This document shows, in pieces, positions 17,400 through 26,561 of a DNA stretch of 40,577 bases. The position numbers and the translations under genes are program-made. The notes beneath the pieces are model-generated. The model searched no databases. It was not told the origin of the DNA and worked only from the letters and a program-made list of their open reading frames with translations. Within the stretch, counting starts at the first letter, position 1, and each line of letters begins with the position of its first letter. Origin of the DNA: JAGTVG01 sp965365275 (GTDB lineage Bacteria; Bacteroidota; Bacteroidia; Cytophagales; Cyclobacteriaceae); contig CBDUBA010000031.1 in NCBI GenBank assembly GCA_965365275.1, positions 1-40,577 on the forward strand. The letters run 5' to 3'.

Positions 17400-18580
17400 T
17401 GAATATATTAATACATAAGATTAATTATTTCTCAATCATTCTGTTCATACAGCTATTTGTATTGTCATTTAGAATGATGGGGCAAATTCCCCTGCAATCG
17501 AACAATGAAGTTTCATTGCAGGAGATCATTGATTACAACCTCCTAAAACTGCAGACTGATCCACAGGACTTCAATGCTGCAATATCACTGGTTGAATCCT
17601 ATTACCGTAATGAAGATTTCCAAAAATGTATACTATACGCGAATATCTCAGAAGATATATTGCTTAATCTTGAAAAATCAGCAAAAAGACATAAAAACCA
17701 TGATTTCTTTATGTTTTATATTTATCAGACAAGAGGGAAATCCAGGCATAAGCTGGGCATGTATGATAAAGCGATGACCGAATACCAAAAGGCTTTTTCC
17801 TACAATAGATCAGATAGCGACCTGCTAATCGACATCGGGAACTTGTATTATAATCAATCTGAATATGATTCGGCCATGTTCTATTTTATGCTTGCCGAAC
17901 AATTTGACTCCTTAAGTTTTAAATCAAAATTTAATATTGCCAATGTATATTATGTGCGCAAAAAATACGACAGTGCATTATACTATTACGATGCAAGTCT
18001 TAGGATTAACTCTAATTTTGCCTATGTTCATTTTTACAAAGGAACTATACACAATGAATTAGGTAAACATGAGTTGGCGATTGATGATTTCAATAATGCC
18101 ATAAATCTCTGGCCTGACAATCCACAAATATATTATCAAAGAAGTCTGGCATTTATGGCAGCAGGAAATTATAAATATGCGTTGAAAGACCTCAATAAAG
18201 TTTTATTGGTTGATAGTGCTAATTATGATGCGCTTCGGAAACGAGCCCAGTCAAACCTGATTTTAAAAAACTATGAAACTGCTGAATCTGACCTTAACCG
18301 GTTAATAAGAATCAATCAAAATGAAATTGAAGGATACTTTTTACGGGGGAATTATTTTCTACATAAAAAAGATTATGATCAAGCTATCCAAGATTATAAT
18401 ATAGCCAAACAAAGAGGTCTTGATCTTCCGGAATTATATTATTATTCCGGGTATACAAATATGAAATTGAAAAATTTAAACGAGGCTTGTTCGGATCTAT
18501 CTGAGGCAGATAAAGGTGGAATTGAACTGGATAAGAAGATGCAAAGATTTTTCTCAAAATGTTTACAAGAAATAAATTAA
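17396..18580 (+). CDS. Secreted tetratricopeptide-repeat protein
   Basis: This 394-aa protein has an N-terminal hydrophobic signal (ILIHKINYFSIILFIQLFVLSF, cleavage near MMGQ) and then about eight TPR units. Clear examples are LLIDIGNLYYNQSEYDSAMFY, AYVHFYKGTIHNELGKHELAI, and EGYFLRGNYFLHKKDYDQAI. The C-terminus has the NEACSDLSEADKGGIE pattern common in Bacteroidota TPR proteins. The role is a scaffold for protein-protein contact in the periplasm; the partner is unknown. Its ATG overlaps the stop of the SRAP gene (ATGATGA), so the two are translationally coupled. A second ATG follows immediately and could be the true start. Functional linkage of a DNA-lesion protein to an exported TPR protein is unexpected and may be only an operon accident. 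Confidence 0.88.
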   Translation: MMNILIHKINYFSIILFIQLFVLSFRMMGQIPLQSNNEVSLQEIIDYNLLKLQTDPQDFNAAISLVESYYRNEDFQKCILYANISEDILLNLEKSAKRHKNHDFFMFYIYQTRGKSRHKLGMYDKAMTEYQKAFSYNRSDSDLLIDIGNLYYNQSEYDSAMFYFMLAEQFDSLSFKSKFNIANVYYVRKKYDSALYYYDASLRINSNFAYVHFYKGTIHNELGKHELAIDDFNNAINLWPDNPQIYYQRSLAFMAAGNYKYALKDLNKVLLVDSANYDALRKRAQSNLILKNYETAESDLNRLIRINQNEIEGYFLRGNYFLHKKDYDQAIQDYNIAKQRGLDLPELYYYSGYTNMKLKNLNEACSDLSEADKGGIELDKKMQRFFSKCLQEIN

Positions 18581-18629
18581 AAGTTTTACATTTAGTTTAA
18601 CAAAGATTTTTGAATTGAATTTATAAAAC

Positions 18630-19697
18630 ATGAAAAATAGCATAATAGCTGGTGTTGGTCACTATATCCCTGAAACGGTGGTAAAGAATTCTGATTTGGA
18701 AAAAGTTATGGATACTTCAAATGAGTGGATCATAGAAAGGACAGGTATTGAAGAACGTAGGTATGGTAAAAAACATGAGGAAACCTCAACTACCATGGGT
18801 GCCAGAGCTGCTGAAATGGCTATTGAAAATGCTGGGATAAAAAAAGAAGATGTTGATTTCATTATTTTCGCTACCCTGAGCCCAGACTATTATTTCCCTG
18901 GAAATGGTGTTTTACTTCAAAGGGAGTTGGGTATAACCAACACAGAGATAGGAGCCTTAGATATTAGAAATCAATGTTCAGGCTTTGTTTATGGCTTATC
19001 TGTTGCCGACCAGTTTGTTAAGACCGGAATGTATAAAAACGTGTTACTGGTTGGTGGTGAGATGCATTCCATGGGGCTTGATTTCAGCACCAGGGGTAGA
19101 AATGTTACCGTGATTTTTGGGGATGGAGCCGGTGCAGTTGTTGTACAACCTACCGATGAAAATAACAGGGGAATATTAACTACTCACATGCACAGTAATG
19201 GAACATTTGCTGAGAAACTAGCATTTATCAGTCCCGGGGCCCATAGCGGTTATTATCAAAAGTATACTGAAGAAGAAATTGATTATGGCTTTCCTCAGGA
19301 TGTTCTTGGGGAAGTTTTCGTGACCCAGAAAATGGTTGATGAAGGCATGCTTTATCCTCATATGGAAGGTCAGTTTGTATTTAAAAATGCAGTTGTAAAA
19401 TTCCCAGAGGTAATAATGGAAGCTTTTGAAAAATCGGGTGAATCCCTGGATAATTTGAAGCTGCTCATTCCACATCAGGCCAACCTTCGTATTTCCCAAT
19501 TTGTGCAAAAAAGATTAGGGCTGAAGGACGAACAAATCTGGAATAACATTCAAAAATATGGTAATACGACCGCTGCTTCTATTCCAATTGCTTTAAGCGA
19601 AGCCAATCAGGCAGGTAAAATTAATAAAGGCGATCTTGTTTGTCTGGCTGCTTTCGGAAGTGGATTTACATGGGCATCAGCCCTTATCAGGTGGTAA
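18630..19697 (+). CDS. 3-oxoacyl-ACP synthase III (FabH-like ketosynthase)
   Basis: This 355-aa thiolase-fold enzyme has the FabH catalytic triad: Cys116 in RNQCSGFVYGL, His282 in PHQANLRI, and Asn312 in YGNTTAAS. The glycine-rich GDGAGAVVV (164-172) and the closing FGSGFTWASALIRW are standard. FabH condenses acetyl- or branched acyl-CoA with malonyl-ACP to start fatty-acid synthesis. It is longer than a typical FabH (about 320 aa) because of an insertion near residues 203-245 (from SGYYQKYTEEEIDYG to MLYPHMEG). No other fatty-acid gene lies beside it, so a housekeeping FabH probably exists elsewhere, and this one may accept a different starter or make a special lipid. That is inference. Confidence 0.9.
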   Translation: MKNSIIAGVGHYIPETVVKNSDLEKVMDTSNEWIIERTGIEERRYGKKHEETSTTMGARAAEMAIENAGIKKEDVDFIIFATLSPDYYFPGNGVLLQRELGITNTEIGALDIRNQCSGFVYGLSVADQFVKTGMYKNVLLVGGEMHSMGLDFSTRGRNVTVIFGDGAGAVVVQPTDENNRGILTTHMHSNGTFAEKLAFISPGAHSGYYQKYTEEEIDYGFPQDVLGEVFVTQKMVDEGMLYPHMEGQFVFKNAVVKFPEVIMEAFEKSGESLDNLKLLIPHQANLRISQFVQKRLGLKDEQIWNNIQKYGNTTAASIPIALSEANQAGKINKGDLVCLAAFGSGFTWASALIRW

Positions 19698-19720
19698 AGC
19701 CGCGTTCAAATATATATATT

Positions 19721-19945
19721 ATGAAAACAAAATCATATAACCCAAGCCCTCTTGAAGTTGAATTCGTCAATGTGATCGAATCTCTTCAACAAAATATTAA
19801 TGAAAAACTTCAGAATAGTGAAATCCGGTCATTTGAACATAATATAGAGATTGATAATCCGATTATAAAAGCAAATATCGTAGATGATGATGGAGATAAA
19901 CATACCGTGATTTTAAGAGTAATTCAAAAACCTGATGATTTTTAG
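19721..19945 (+). CDS. 74-aa conserved-looking small protein
   Basis: The frame is open upstream into fabH, but the ATG at 19721, 23 bp after the fabH stop, gives a compact 74-aa product starting MKTKSYNPSPLEVEF. It is predicted alpha plus beta: an amphipathic helix (VEFVNVIESLQQNINEKLQ), then two or three strands rich in charged residues (NIEIDNPIIKANIVDDDG, HTVILRVIQKPDDF). There is no cysteine, signal or membrane segment. I do not recognise the family. It is likely cytosolic and co-transcribed with the ketosynthase. Confidence 0.65.
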   Translation: MKTKSYNPSPLEVEFVNVIESLQQNINEKLQNSEIRSFEHNIEIDNPIIKANIVDDDGDKHTVILRVIQKPDDF

Positions 19946-20102
19946 ATATAATTCATTTTATTGAACATTAAACCCACCGGATTCTTAAGATATTTAAATT
20001 TCAACCATAAAAAAAAATTTTAATGGGTTTACCTTTTCTCAATAGATCGTATTCATAGTCGGGAAGATATGCCCAAAGTTTGATTGTTTAATCCTAAATT
20101 AA

Positions 20103-20867
20103 ATGAGTATGAATGCAGGTATACTTTTATTCTTTCAATCATGGAAAGTTTGGATGCAATTTGGTGCTGCGGCCAGTATAGCTCTTAGCTTTCTTGTTTT
20201 ATTATTTTATTTTGCCCGGCTGATGACCATTCGTGATCCCAAATCAAAATACGATTTCGTTAATCTTAACGAAATTAACTATTTGATGATTGGGGGATAT
20301 CTATTGGTGATATCTGGTTGGTTTTTCCTTAATTCCCTTTTTGGCGATAAAGTACAGGTAGAGGCTGGAATTTTTATTGCCAGATTGCTTGGTACCCTGA
20401 TATTTGCGTCGATTTTTCTTGTCGTGGTGTACAATGTGCTGAAAATTTATTATCCTTCAATTCTTGAAAAGAAACTTCATAAATTGAGGTATACGCCCCG
20501 AAAATCGCCAAAAACTGGCAAGCCTATGAAACTTCTGAGTGAAGAAGAAGAGGATGTCTATCTATCGGAAGGTATGCAAGCGGAGGAGGAAGTTTTTTCT
20601 GTAGATTATGATGTGTGGATAGATGAAGAATCCAAATACACTCAGATCGAGAAATATGATGGTCATTTGCATGCTGAAAAATGTGAGAATTGTAACTTTC
20701 AAACGTTGAAAGTGGTTAAAGAAGAAATTCTCACCTCGCCAACCACAATTGAAAAGGGTGAATTAATGAAGTATTATGAGTGCACCTATTGCAATCATAA
20801 GGAGAGGAAATTATTCACTATCGGCCGGATAAAAATATCTGAGGATTTAGAAAAGAGTGTTGTCTGA
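20103..20867 (+). CDS. Three-helix membrane protein with C-terminal zinc ribbon
   Basis: This 254-aa protein has three predicted transmembrane helices (about 17-40, 58-80 and 88-116), then a basic linker (KLRYTPRKSPKTGK), an acidic stretch (SEEEEDVYLSEG), and a soluble C-terminal domain. That domain has two CxxC knuckles, C194-E-N-C197 and C227-T-Y-C230, spaced as in a rubredoxin-like zinc ribbon. Fused membrane/zinc-ribbon proteins of this layout occur in Bacteroidota, but I cannot assign a function. The soluble domain should face the cytoplasm if the positive-inside rule holds. ATG codons at 20103 and 20109 are both possible starts. Confidence 0.8.
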   Translation: MSMNAGILLFFQSWKVWMQFGAAASIALSFLVLLFYFARLMTIRDPKSKYDFVNLNEINYLMIGGYLLVISGWFFLNSLFGDKVQVEAGIFIARLLGTLIFASIFLVVVYNVLKIYYPSILEKKLHKLRYTPRKSPKTGKPMKLLSEEEEDVYLSEGMQAEEEVFSVDYDVWIDEESKYTQIEKYDGHLHAEKCENCNFQTLKVVKEEILTSPTTIEKGELMKYYECTYCNHKERKLFTIGRIKISEDLEKSVV

Positions 20868-20923
20868 GAACCAAAGGATAACGGTTTAATACACATTCTA
20901 TTTTTCACAAGAAATCAAATCGC

Positions 20924-21460
20924 TTAGAGGGTTTCTACGATAAGGTTATTGTTGGTATAAATACAGATATCAGCAGCAATATTCAGGCTTTCCTCGACTA
21001 TATCTTTAGCGCTGAGATCCGGGCTATGCTTTTTTAATGCCGTTGCTGCAGCGAGTGCATACATGCTGCCCGATCCAATGGCCGCAATCTGATTATCAGG
21101 TTCTATGACATCTCCATTTCCCGAGATCATTAGTATTTCCTGTTTGTCAGCAACTATTAGCATGGCCTCAAGACGCCGCAGTACTCTGTCTAATCGCCAA
21201 TCCTTAGCCAATTCAATTGCCGCCCTTTTCATATTACCTCCATATGCACTGAGCTTTTCCTCGAATCTTTCAATAAGTGTGAAAGCATCGGCTGTAGAAC
21301 CTGCAAATCCTGCAAGGATCTTACCATCGAGCAATTTTCGAATTTTCTTAACATTACTTTTAGCAACCGTATTTCCAAAGGTTGCTTGTCCATCAGCTCC
21401 AATAGCGATACCATTATTGTGCTTTACTGCAATTACTGTTGTGGATCTGTATTTAGCCAT
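20924..21460 (-). CDS. hslV: ATP-dependent protease subunit HslV
   Basis: This 178-aa protein matches the HslV (ClpQ) peptidase of the HslUV two-tier protease. The conserved core is ADGQATFGNTVAKSNVKKIRKL, ILAGFAGSTADAFTLIERFE, ELAKDWRLDRVLRRLEA, and AIGSGSMYALAAA. In E. coli the catalytic threonine follows the initiator Met; here the equivalent STTV begins after a short MAKYRS segment, so Thr7 should be the mature N-terminus after removal of a six-residue propeptide. The partner ATPase gene hslU is not adjacent in this window, unlike many bacteria. The gene lies 48 bp past the terminator of the E2 gene and is therefore probably transcribed from its own promoter. Confidence 0.97.
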   Translation of the reverse strand: MAKYRSTTVIAVKHNNGIAIGADGQATFGNTVAKSNVKKIRKLLDGKILAGFAGSTADAFTLIERFEEKLSAYGGNMKRAAIELAKDWRLDRVLRRLEAMLIVADKQEILMISGNGDVIEPDNQIAAIGSGSMYALAAATALKKHSPDLSAKDIVEESLNIAADICIYTNNNLIVETL

Positions 21461-21503
21461 ATTCTTTTTTAATAATAATCACTTCAATAACCGTTCCGTA
21501 GAT

Positions 21504-21534
21504 AAAAAAAGGTCCAATTTGTCAGGTGGACCTT
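21504..21534 (-). terminator. Intrinsic terminator of the E2 gene
   Basis: On the minus strand AAGGTCCA (21534-21527) pairs with TGGACCTT (21516-21509) over 8 bp, with a 10-nt loop, followed by a run of Ts (21510-21504). It lies 22 bp after the E2 stop codon and separates it from hslV. Confidence 0.85.
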
Positions 21535-21556
21535 GATAATAGGTGTAATAATGTCA

Positions 21557-23236
21557 TTAAATCAATATTCGAACCGGATCTTCAAGAATCTCTTTGAAGG
21601 TCGACAGGAATGCAGCACCTGTGGCTCCATCAACCACTCTGTGATCACATGACAAAGTAACTTTCATTACATTTCCAGGTACAAGTTGTCCATCTTTTAC
21701 AATTGCCGTTTCCTTGATGCCCCCAACAGCAAGAATACAGGCATCAGGTGGATTAATTATGGCTGTAAATTCTTCGATTCCAAACATTCCGAGGTTCGAT
21801 ATAGTGAAAGTATTTCCTTCCCATTCATTGGGCTGCAATTGCTTATTTCTAGCTTTTTCACCCAGTTCCTTTACTTCCGCTGATATATGAGAAAGACTTT
21901 TATTGTCTGCAAACCGAACAACAGGTACGAGAAGCCCTTCATCTACTGCCACAGCGACACCTATATGAATATGATGGTTGAACCTTATCTTATCCCCCAA
22001 CCAGGATGCGTTTACCTTTGGATGCTTTCGTAATGAAGCAGCAGCAGCCTTTAAAACAAGATCATTAAAAGATATTTTAACCGGAGCAACCTCATTCATG
22101 CTTTTCCTTGCTTCAATGGCCTTATCCATGTTAATCTCCATCGTGAGGTAAAAATGAGGTGCAGTAAATTTGCTCTCAGCCAAGCGTCTGGCGATGGTTT
22201 TTCGCATCTGGGAGACATTGATCTCCTCATAAGATTCCTCGCCGACGACCCTGGGCAATTGAACAGGAACTGATTCCTCACCAGGTGCCTTGGCAGCGGC
22301 TGACACAGGCTCATCTGCTGTAGGTGTATATGCTTCAACATCTCTTTTAATAATTCTTCCAAAATCACCTGATCCATTGATTTTCCTTAAATCATAGCCC
22401 AAATCCTTGGCAAGTTTTCTGGCCAGTGGGGATGCTTTGATCTTACCATCAGGCCTGCCTTCTTTAACTGGCTCCTCCTTAGCTTCCTTCTTTTCTGATT
22501 CTGGTACCTTCTGAACACTTTCAGCGGCTTGAGTACTTACTGTTTCTGAGTCAGATGAATCAGAAACAGGTGCTTTTGTTTTTGTTTTACGTGATTCAGC
22601 CTCTATGAGCTTTTGATAATCTGCACCTTTTTCACCGACGACAGCGATAATTCCATCAATAGCAACAGATTCTCCTTCTTTTACACCAATATATAATAGA
22701 GTTCCATCTTCGTAAGCTTCGAGTTCCATGGTCGCCTTATCAGTCTCAACTTCAGCAAGTATGTCTCCAGATTTTACCGGATCACCTACCTTCTTGTGCC
22801 ATGCAGCTATGGTGCCTTCATTCATTGTATCGCTCATCTTTGGCATGGTAATTAGAGAGGCATTAATTTCTGAGGAGTCAAAATCAGGTAAGTCTTCAGT
22901 TTCCTCTACCGCCTCTTCTGATACTTCAGGATCTTTCTTTGGTTCAGGTTTAGAAGATTCAGATTTCAATTCAGCTAAGAGGTTATCAATATTCTCCCCC
23001 TTATCTCCTATTACTGCCAATACCCCATCAACAGGTACAGATTGCTTGTCCTCAACACCAATATACAATAATACCCCATCGTCATAAGCTTCAAGCTCCA
23101 TGGTTGCTTTGTCAGTTTCAACTTCTGCAAGTACATCTCCTGACTTAACCTCATCTCCAACTTTCTTTAACCAGGAAGCGATCACACCTTCTTCCATGGT
23201 ATCGCTCATCCGGGGCATACGTATAACTTCAGCCAT
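21557..23236 (-). CDS. Pyruvate dehydrogenase E2 (dihydrolipoamide acetyltransferase)
   Basis: This 559-aa protein has two N-terminal lipoyl domains (about 1-80 and 126-207) with lipoyl lysines K43 and K167 in ETDKATMELEAY, joined by acidic Glu/Ser/Pro-rich linkers. A peripheral-subunit-binding domain follows (about 267-303, ASPLARKLAKDLGYDL). The catalytic acyltransferase domain occupies about 335-559, with the active-site DHRVVDG (531-537, His532). The layout and sequence match the E2 of pyruvate dehydrogenase rather than single-lipoyl 2-oxoglutarate E2, though the acyl specificity is inferred. The E1 and E3 genes are not in this window. A clear terminator follows. Confidence 0.94.
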   Translation of the reverse strand: MAEVIRMPRMSDTMEEGVIASWLKKVGDEVKSGDVLAEVETDKATMELEAYDDGVLLYIGVEDKQSVPVDGVLAVIGDKGENIDNLLAELKSESSKPEPKKDPEVSEEAVEETEDLPDFDSSEINASLITMPKMSDTMNEGTIAAWHKKVGDPVKSGDILAEVETDKATMELEAYEDGTLLYIGVKEGESVAIDGIIAVVGEKGADYQKLIEAESRKTKTKAPVSDSSDSETVSTQAAESVQKVPESEKKEAKEEPVKEGRPDGKIKASPLARKLAKDLGYDLRKINGSGDFGRIIKRDVEAYTPTADEPVSAAAKAPGEESVPVQLPRVVGEESYEEINVSQMRKTIARRLAESKFTAPHFYLTMEINMDKAIEARKSMNEVAPVKISFNDLVLKAAAASLRKHPKVNASWLGDKIRFNHHIHIGVAVAVDEGLLVPVVRFADNKSLSHISAEVKELGEKARNKQLQPNEWEGNTFTISNLGMFGIEEFTAIINPPDACILAVGGIKETAIVKDGQLVPGNVMKVTLSCDHRVVDGATGAAFLSTFKEILEDPVRILI

Positions 23237-23333
23237 ATTTTTTTTGATTTAAGAAGGCAAAAATATATTTAATTATTCCGTTATTCAAATATACAATGGG
23301 AATTATCTAATGGCAGAATAATTTAATTTATTT

Positions 23334-26261
23334 CTAAAATCCAAAATCACCAATTAATATAGACCATTGATGTTTGTTTTCATTATCCATAGCATAAACA
23401 TATCTGAAACCCATATTGAGAAGTGAAAGGAACCTCATAACATTAAAATCAAAGGATACTTCAACTCCAACGGACCGATAATAATTAATTTGTTTAGGAA
23501 TACCTTCATCTGGCCTTTCATAGATATACCCCCTGCCTACATCAAAAAAGACATTCGTATATATCCTTTGAATATTTAATAAGGACCATATAGGCAGGTC
23601 AGGATAAATCACCGGGAATGCATAGTTAAACGAATTATTAAGATAATTATCAAAGATCCTGTAAGGATACCCTCTTGTCCAGAAGATAGGGCTACTGAAA
23701 AGGTAAATATCACTATTGGACCTGTCGAAATTTTGCCATTGATATCCTATCCGGTAGTTCAACGAATGGTGCCTGAACAAACCGGGGAAAAACAAACGCA
23801 TTTGAGCAGCAAACATTTCACCTTCATAATCGCTCACTTCCCATGGAGTGTGCTCGTATTGCAGGTAAAAAAACTGCCCGAATTTCCCATAAAGGTCACG
23901 TTTGCTCGTCCTGAGCATTCGCCTGTATGAAAAATAGTACTCATTGGACAATAAAGATCCATTGCCCTGCATATCCGGATATCTTAATGATTCGAATGAC
24001 ATATAATCCTTCACATACCTATAGTTGTAATTGAAACCAAGGCGTAGGTCCTGAATATATTTCGATCGGGTTAATGTGAAGGGTAGCTCGGTACCAAGAA
24101 GAAAGCCCCGTTCATTCCATGTAACCCGAGAAAGGGTGTCTCCAACAATATTACCGGCCTCATCACGGATAGGAAACCGTTCGGTCACAGCCCTGTCACC
24201 GATGTATCCCTGAGCGTTCAATACCGGGTAGATCCCCTGATAACTAAAATTACCAATCCACCTCCCTGTTTCTTCATTTGCATTAAATTGATAGCCAAGA
24301 TTTAGTATTGAGGTACTCATTATATCTCTTGAACTTATACCAACAAACAAATCCAGATTGGTGGACTCAAGAATCGGGCCCCAACTGTAAGGATTAAGAA
24401 CTTTGGCACCCAGGTGATATCTTTTTACCGGGTATGATTCATTTTTAACACTATCGATAATGTTTAAATTACCTTCCTGAATAGCAATGGGTTTGAAATA
24501 ATTTTCAGGTTCAGGAATTATCTGATCTACCGGGGTCCAGGATAAGGAATCGAAATCTATTTCCACGATATCATATCCATCTTTCGTAAAATTATTATAA
24601 AGTATCTTTTCCCCGTCGCTGGATACAACAGCATTGTAGGATCCAAATTTTCCTGAAGTTACGCGGTATCGCTTCCTTGAATTAACATTTATTGCATATA
24701 CATTATCTAAACCATCCAGAGGAGAGTTATAAAATACATAATTCTTAAACATGACCGGGTACCCTATGTTCTCGTAATCCAATTCCCAGAGATCTTCTTC
24801 AGCAGAGGTCTCCAGATCATAGATCCAAATGGTTTTTCCATTTTTTGATTGCTTTACTGCTACAATTTTGCTCCCATCATCAGACCATCTTGGATTCTGG
24901 AAAAAATAATTCTGAGGATTAGGGATCTCATCCATCACATGTCCTGTTCCTGTATCTATGATTACAATTTTATATTTTGAGTCATGCGTCGTTTCGACAG
25001 TTACGATCACTTTCCCATCAGGTGATAATGATGAAGAAGAATACCTGCTCTTATGGGTTACTCTTTTTAATTTCTTTTTCTTCAAGTCATAGATCTTTAT
25101 AACAGAATAGGTTTGGTTTCCCCATCTCGGATCGAATTCAATTTCGTTCCAGACAATAATATCATTTGCGACAGAAAGCATACCCGTACTATTTATTATT
25201 CCGGGGACTAATACCTTTCTTTCCCTACCGGTTTCATCGAACTTTACGAATGTTGGTATATCACCGATCCCGGATTTTAAGGAAACAACAGATCCATCAT
25301 TCAGGTAATGCGGGTAAGCATAATCAGTATAGGCTTTGGAATACCTGAAATTAACCTGGTTGAACCTGGTAAAGGTCCTTTTACGTATTTGATCTCGCCA
25401 TAAACTGTCAAGCTCAGTCATCATCGATCTATAATTCTGCAACAGACTCTTTCCACTGTATTTTTTAATTCTATTTGAAAAACGAAAAGGGATAAAAGGC
25501 CAGGCCCATGTCTGCCTTGTTGTCTCATCAATGATCTTATCTCCATAATGGTTTCTTAAATAGCTCGTCATATAATATCCAAAAGTATAGTGATCCTGGA
25601 CCTGGTACTTAAATGATCTTAGATATTGACGATAATAATTGAATGAGCCCCTTTCCAATGTATTGGTTCTCATTAACATACCAAAATTCGGGATCCGGCC
25701 CCGGCCTCCCCTGGTGAGAGCTGTTTCGATTACTACTGCATCACCTTCCCAGAACCATTCAGGAACGGCCAGATGAGCCAAGCTGCTTGAGGCATTATAT
25801 CCCAATACATAAAAAACGGCTTTATTAAATTTTGTGATGCTTTTATCAAACTGGACTACATGCCTGAATTCATGAACAGAAAGAAGATCCAACCAGTCCA
25901 ATAAGCCGGCAAAATTATAATCCTGTGTGGGCATTGTAAAGAACTCAGATCTTCTCGGAGTTTGTGATACAAATCCATTGGATATGGCATGATGGTTTTG
26001 AAGAATTATGGATATCTTCTTTGGGGTAACACCCAGGCTCTGGCTTACCGGCTTGTATAATTCCTCCATTGTATTGGCGATACGCTGGCCCTCCTTCAGG
26101 AATCCTCCTTCAAAGAGAATATTAAAATGAGGGGAATTGATTTGATACCATTTCAGTTTTGGGGGATTGGTTGATAAGATCTGACTCTGAGCCCAGGAAT
26201 CAACAAAAAAGAATGATTGAATTATAAAAACAAGATAGTATTTTTTCAACCGGTCTAACAT
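23334..26261 (-). CDS. Secreted metallopeptidase / beta-propeller / outer-membrane barrel fusion
   Basis: This 975-aa protein has a signal peptide (LVFIIQSFFFVDSWAQ). Residues about 30-300 look like an M1/peptidase-MA-type gluzincin domain: zinc motif H130-E-F-R-H134 in LLSVHEFRHVVQF, and a likely third ligand E172 in PEWFWEGDAVV. Residues about 330-600 contain TolB/PD40-type propeller blades (SLSPDGKVIVTVETTH, NPRWSDDGSKIVAVKQ, VVSSDGEKILYNNF). The final third is rich in aromatic beta strands and ends with the aromatic Phe (WSILIGDFGF), as expected of a barrel inserted by the BAM machinery. The whole suggests a surface or periplasm-facing protease tethered to the outer membrane. The substrate is unknown. 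Confidence 0.85.
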   Translation of the reverse strand: MLDRLKKYYLVFIIQSFFFVDSWAQSQILSTNPPKLKWYQINSPHFNILFEGGFLKEGQRIANTMEELYKPVSQSLGVTPKKISIILQNHHAISNGFVSQTPRRSEFFTMPTQDYNFAGLLDWLDLLSVHEFRHVVQFDKSITKFNKAVFYVLGYNASSSLAHLAVPEWFWEGDAVVIETALTRGGRGRIPNFGMLMRTNTLERGSFNYYRQYLRSFKYQVQDHYTFGYYMTSYLRNHYGDKIIDETTRQTWAWPFIPFRFSNRIKKYSGKSLLQNYRSMMTELDSLWRDQIRKRTFTRFNQVNFRYSKAYTDYAYPHYLNDGSVVSLKSGIGDIPTFVKFDETGRERKVLVPGIINSTGMLSVANDIIVWNEIEFDPRWGNQTYSVIKIYDLKKKKLKRVTHKSRYSSSSLSPDGKVIVTVETTHDSKYKIVIIDTGTGHVMDEIPNPQNYFFQNPRWSDDGSKIVAVKQSKNGKTIWIYDLETSAEEDLWELDYENIGYPVMFKNYVFYNSPLDGLDNVYAINVNSRKRYRVTSGKFGSYNAVVSSDGEKILYNNFTKDGYDIVEIDFDSLSWTPVDQIIPEPENYFKPIAIQEGNLNIIDSVKNESYPVKRYHLGAKVLNPYSWGPILESTNLDLFVGISSRDIMSTSILNLGYQFNANEETGRWIGNFSYQGIYPVLNAQGYIGDRAVTERFPIRDEAGNIVGDTLSRVTWNERGFLLGTELPFTLTRSKYIQDLRLGFNYNYRYVKDYMSFESLRYPDMQGNGSLLSNEYYFSYRRMLRTSKRDLYGKFGQFFYLQYEHTPWEVSDYEGEMFAAQMRLFFPGLFRHHSLNYRIGYQWQNFDRSNSDIYLFSSPIFWTRGYPYRIFDNYLNNSFNYAFPVIYPDLPIWSLLNIQRIYTNVFFDVGRGYIYERPDEGIPKQINYYRSVGVEVSFDFNVMRFLSLLNMGFRYVYAMDNENKHQWSILIGDFGF

Positions 26262-26561
26262 AAACTCAAACGATCATAAACCGAACCAAGGTCAAACATG
26301 TGAGTAAACATACTGTATAACCAATTAAAAAGAAAGTGTATGGTAAAATTGTAATAATTGAAGAATTCTAATATTTAAGTTGATATGTATTTCTATAAAA
26401 TCAGGGAAAGTTCAAATTTCTATATGTATTTATGATGCAGGGTTAGATTAATTTTCTAATATTGCTAATCGTTCATGAATTAAAAAATGGTTTAGGATAT
26501 GAACAATTTAACAAGAGAATAAGATAATATTTATATTAGGGCTGAATCATCTTTATCGGGT
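26262..26561. other. Divergent intergenic region upstream of menD
   Basis: These 300 bp are AT-rich and contain the promoters of the peptidase fusion gene and of the menaquinone operon. I see no convincing palindrome, terminator or consensus promoter. Confidence 0.4.

Noticed and set aside
21105..21536. Plus-strand frame of 143 codons opposite hslV
   Set aside because: It is Ser/Pro-rich, antisense to an unambiguous hslV, and runs into the E2 terminator.
22728..23087. Plus-strand 119-codon frame opposite the E2 lipoyl region
   Set aside because: It is Ser/Thr-rich antisense translation of the acidic linker and the repeated lipoyl domain.
21686..23236. Possible direct repeat within the E2 gene
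   Set aside because: The similarity is explained by the two homologous lipoyl domains, not by a mobile or tandem DNA repeat.
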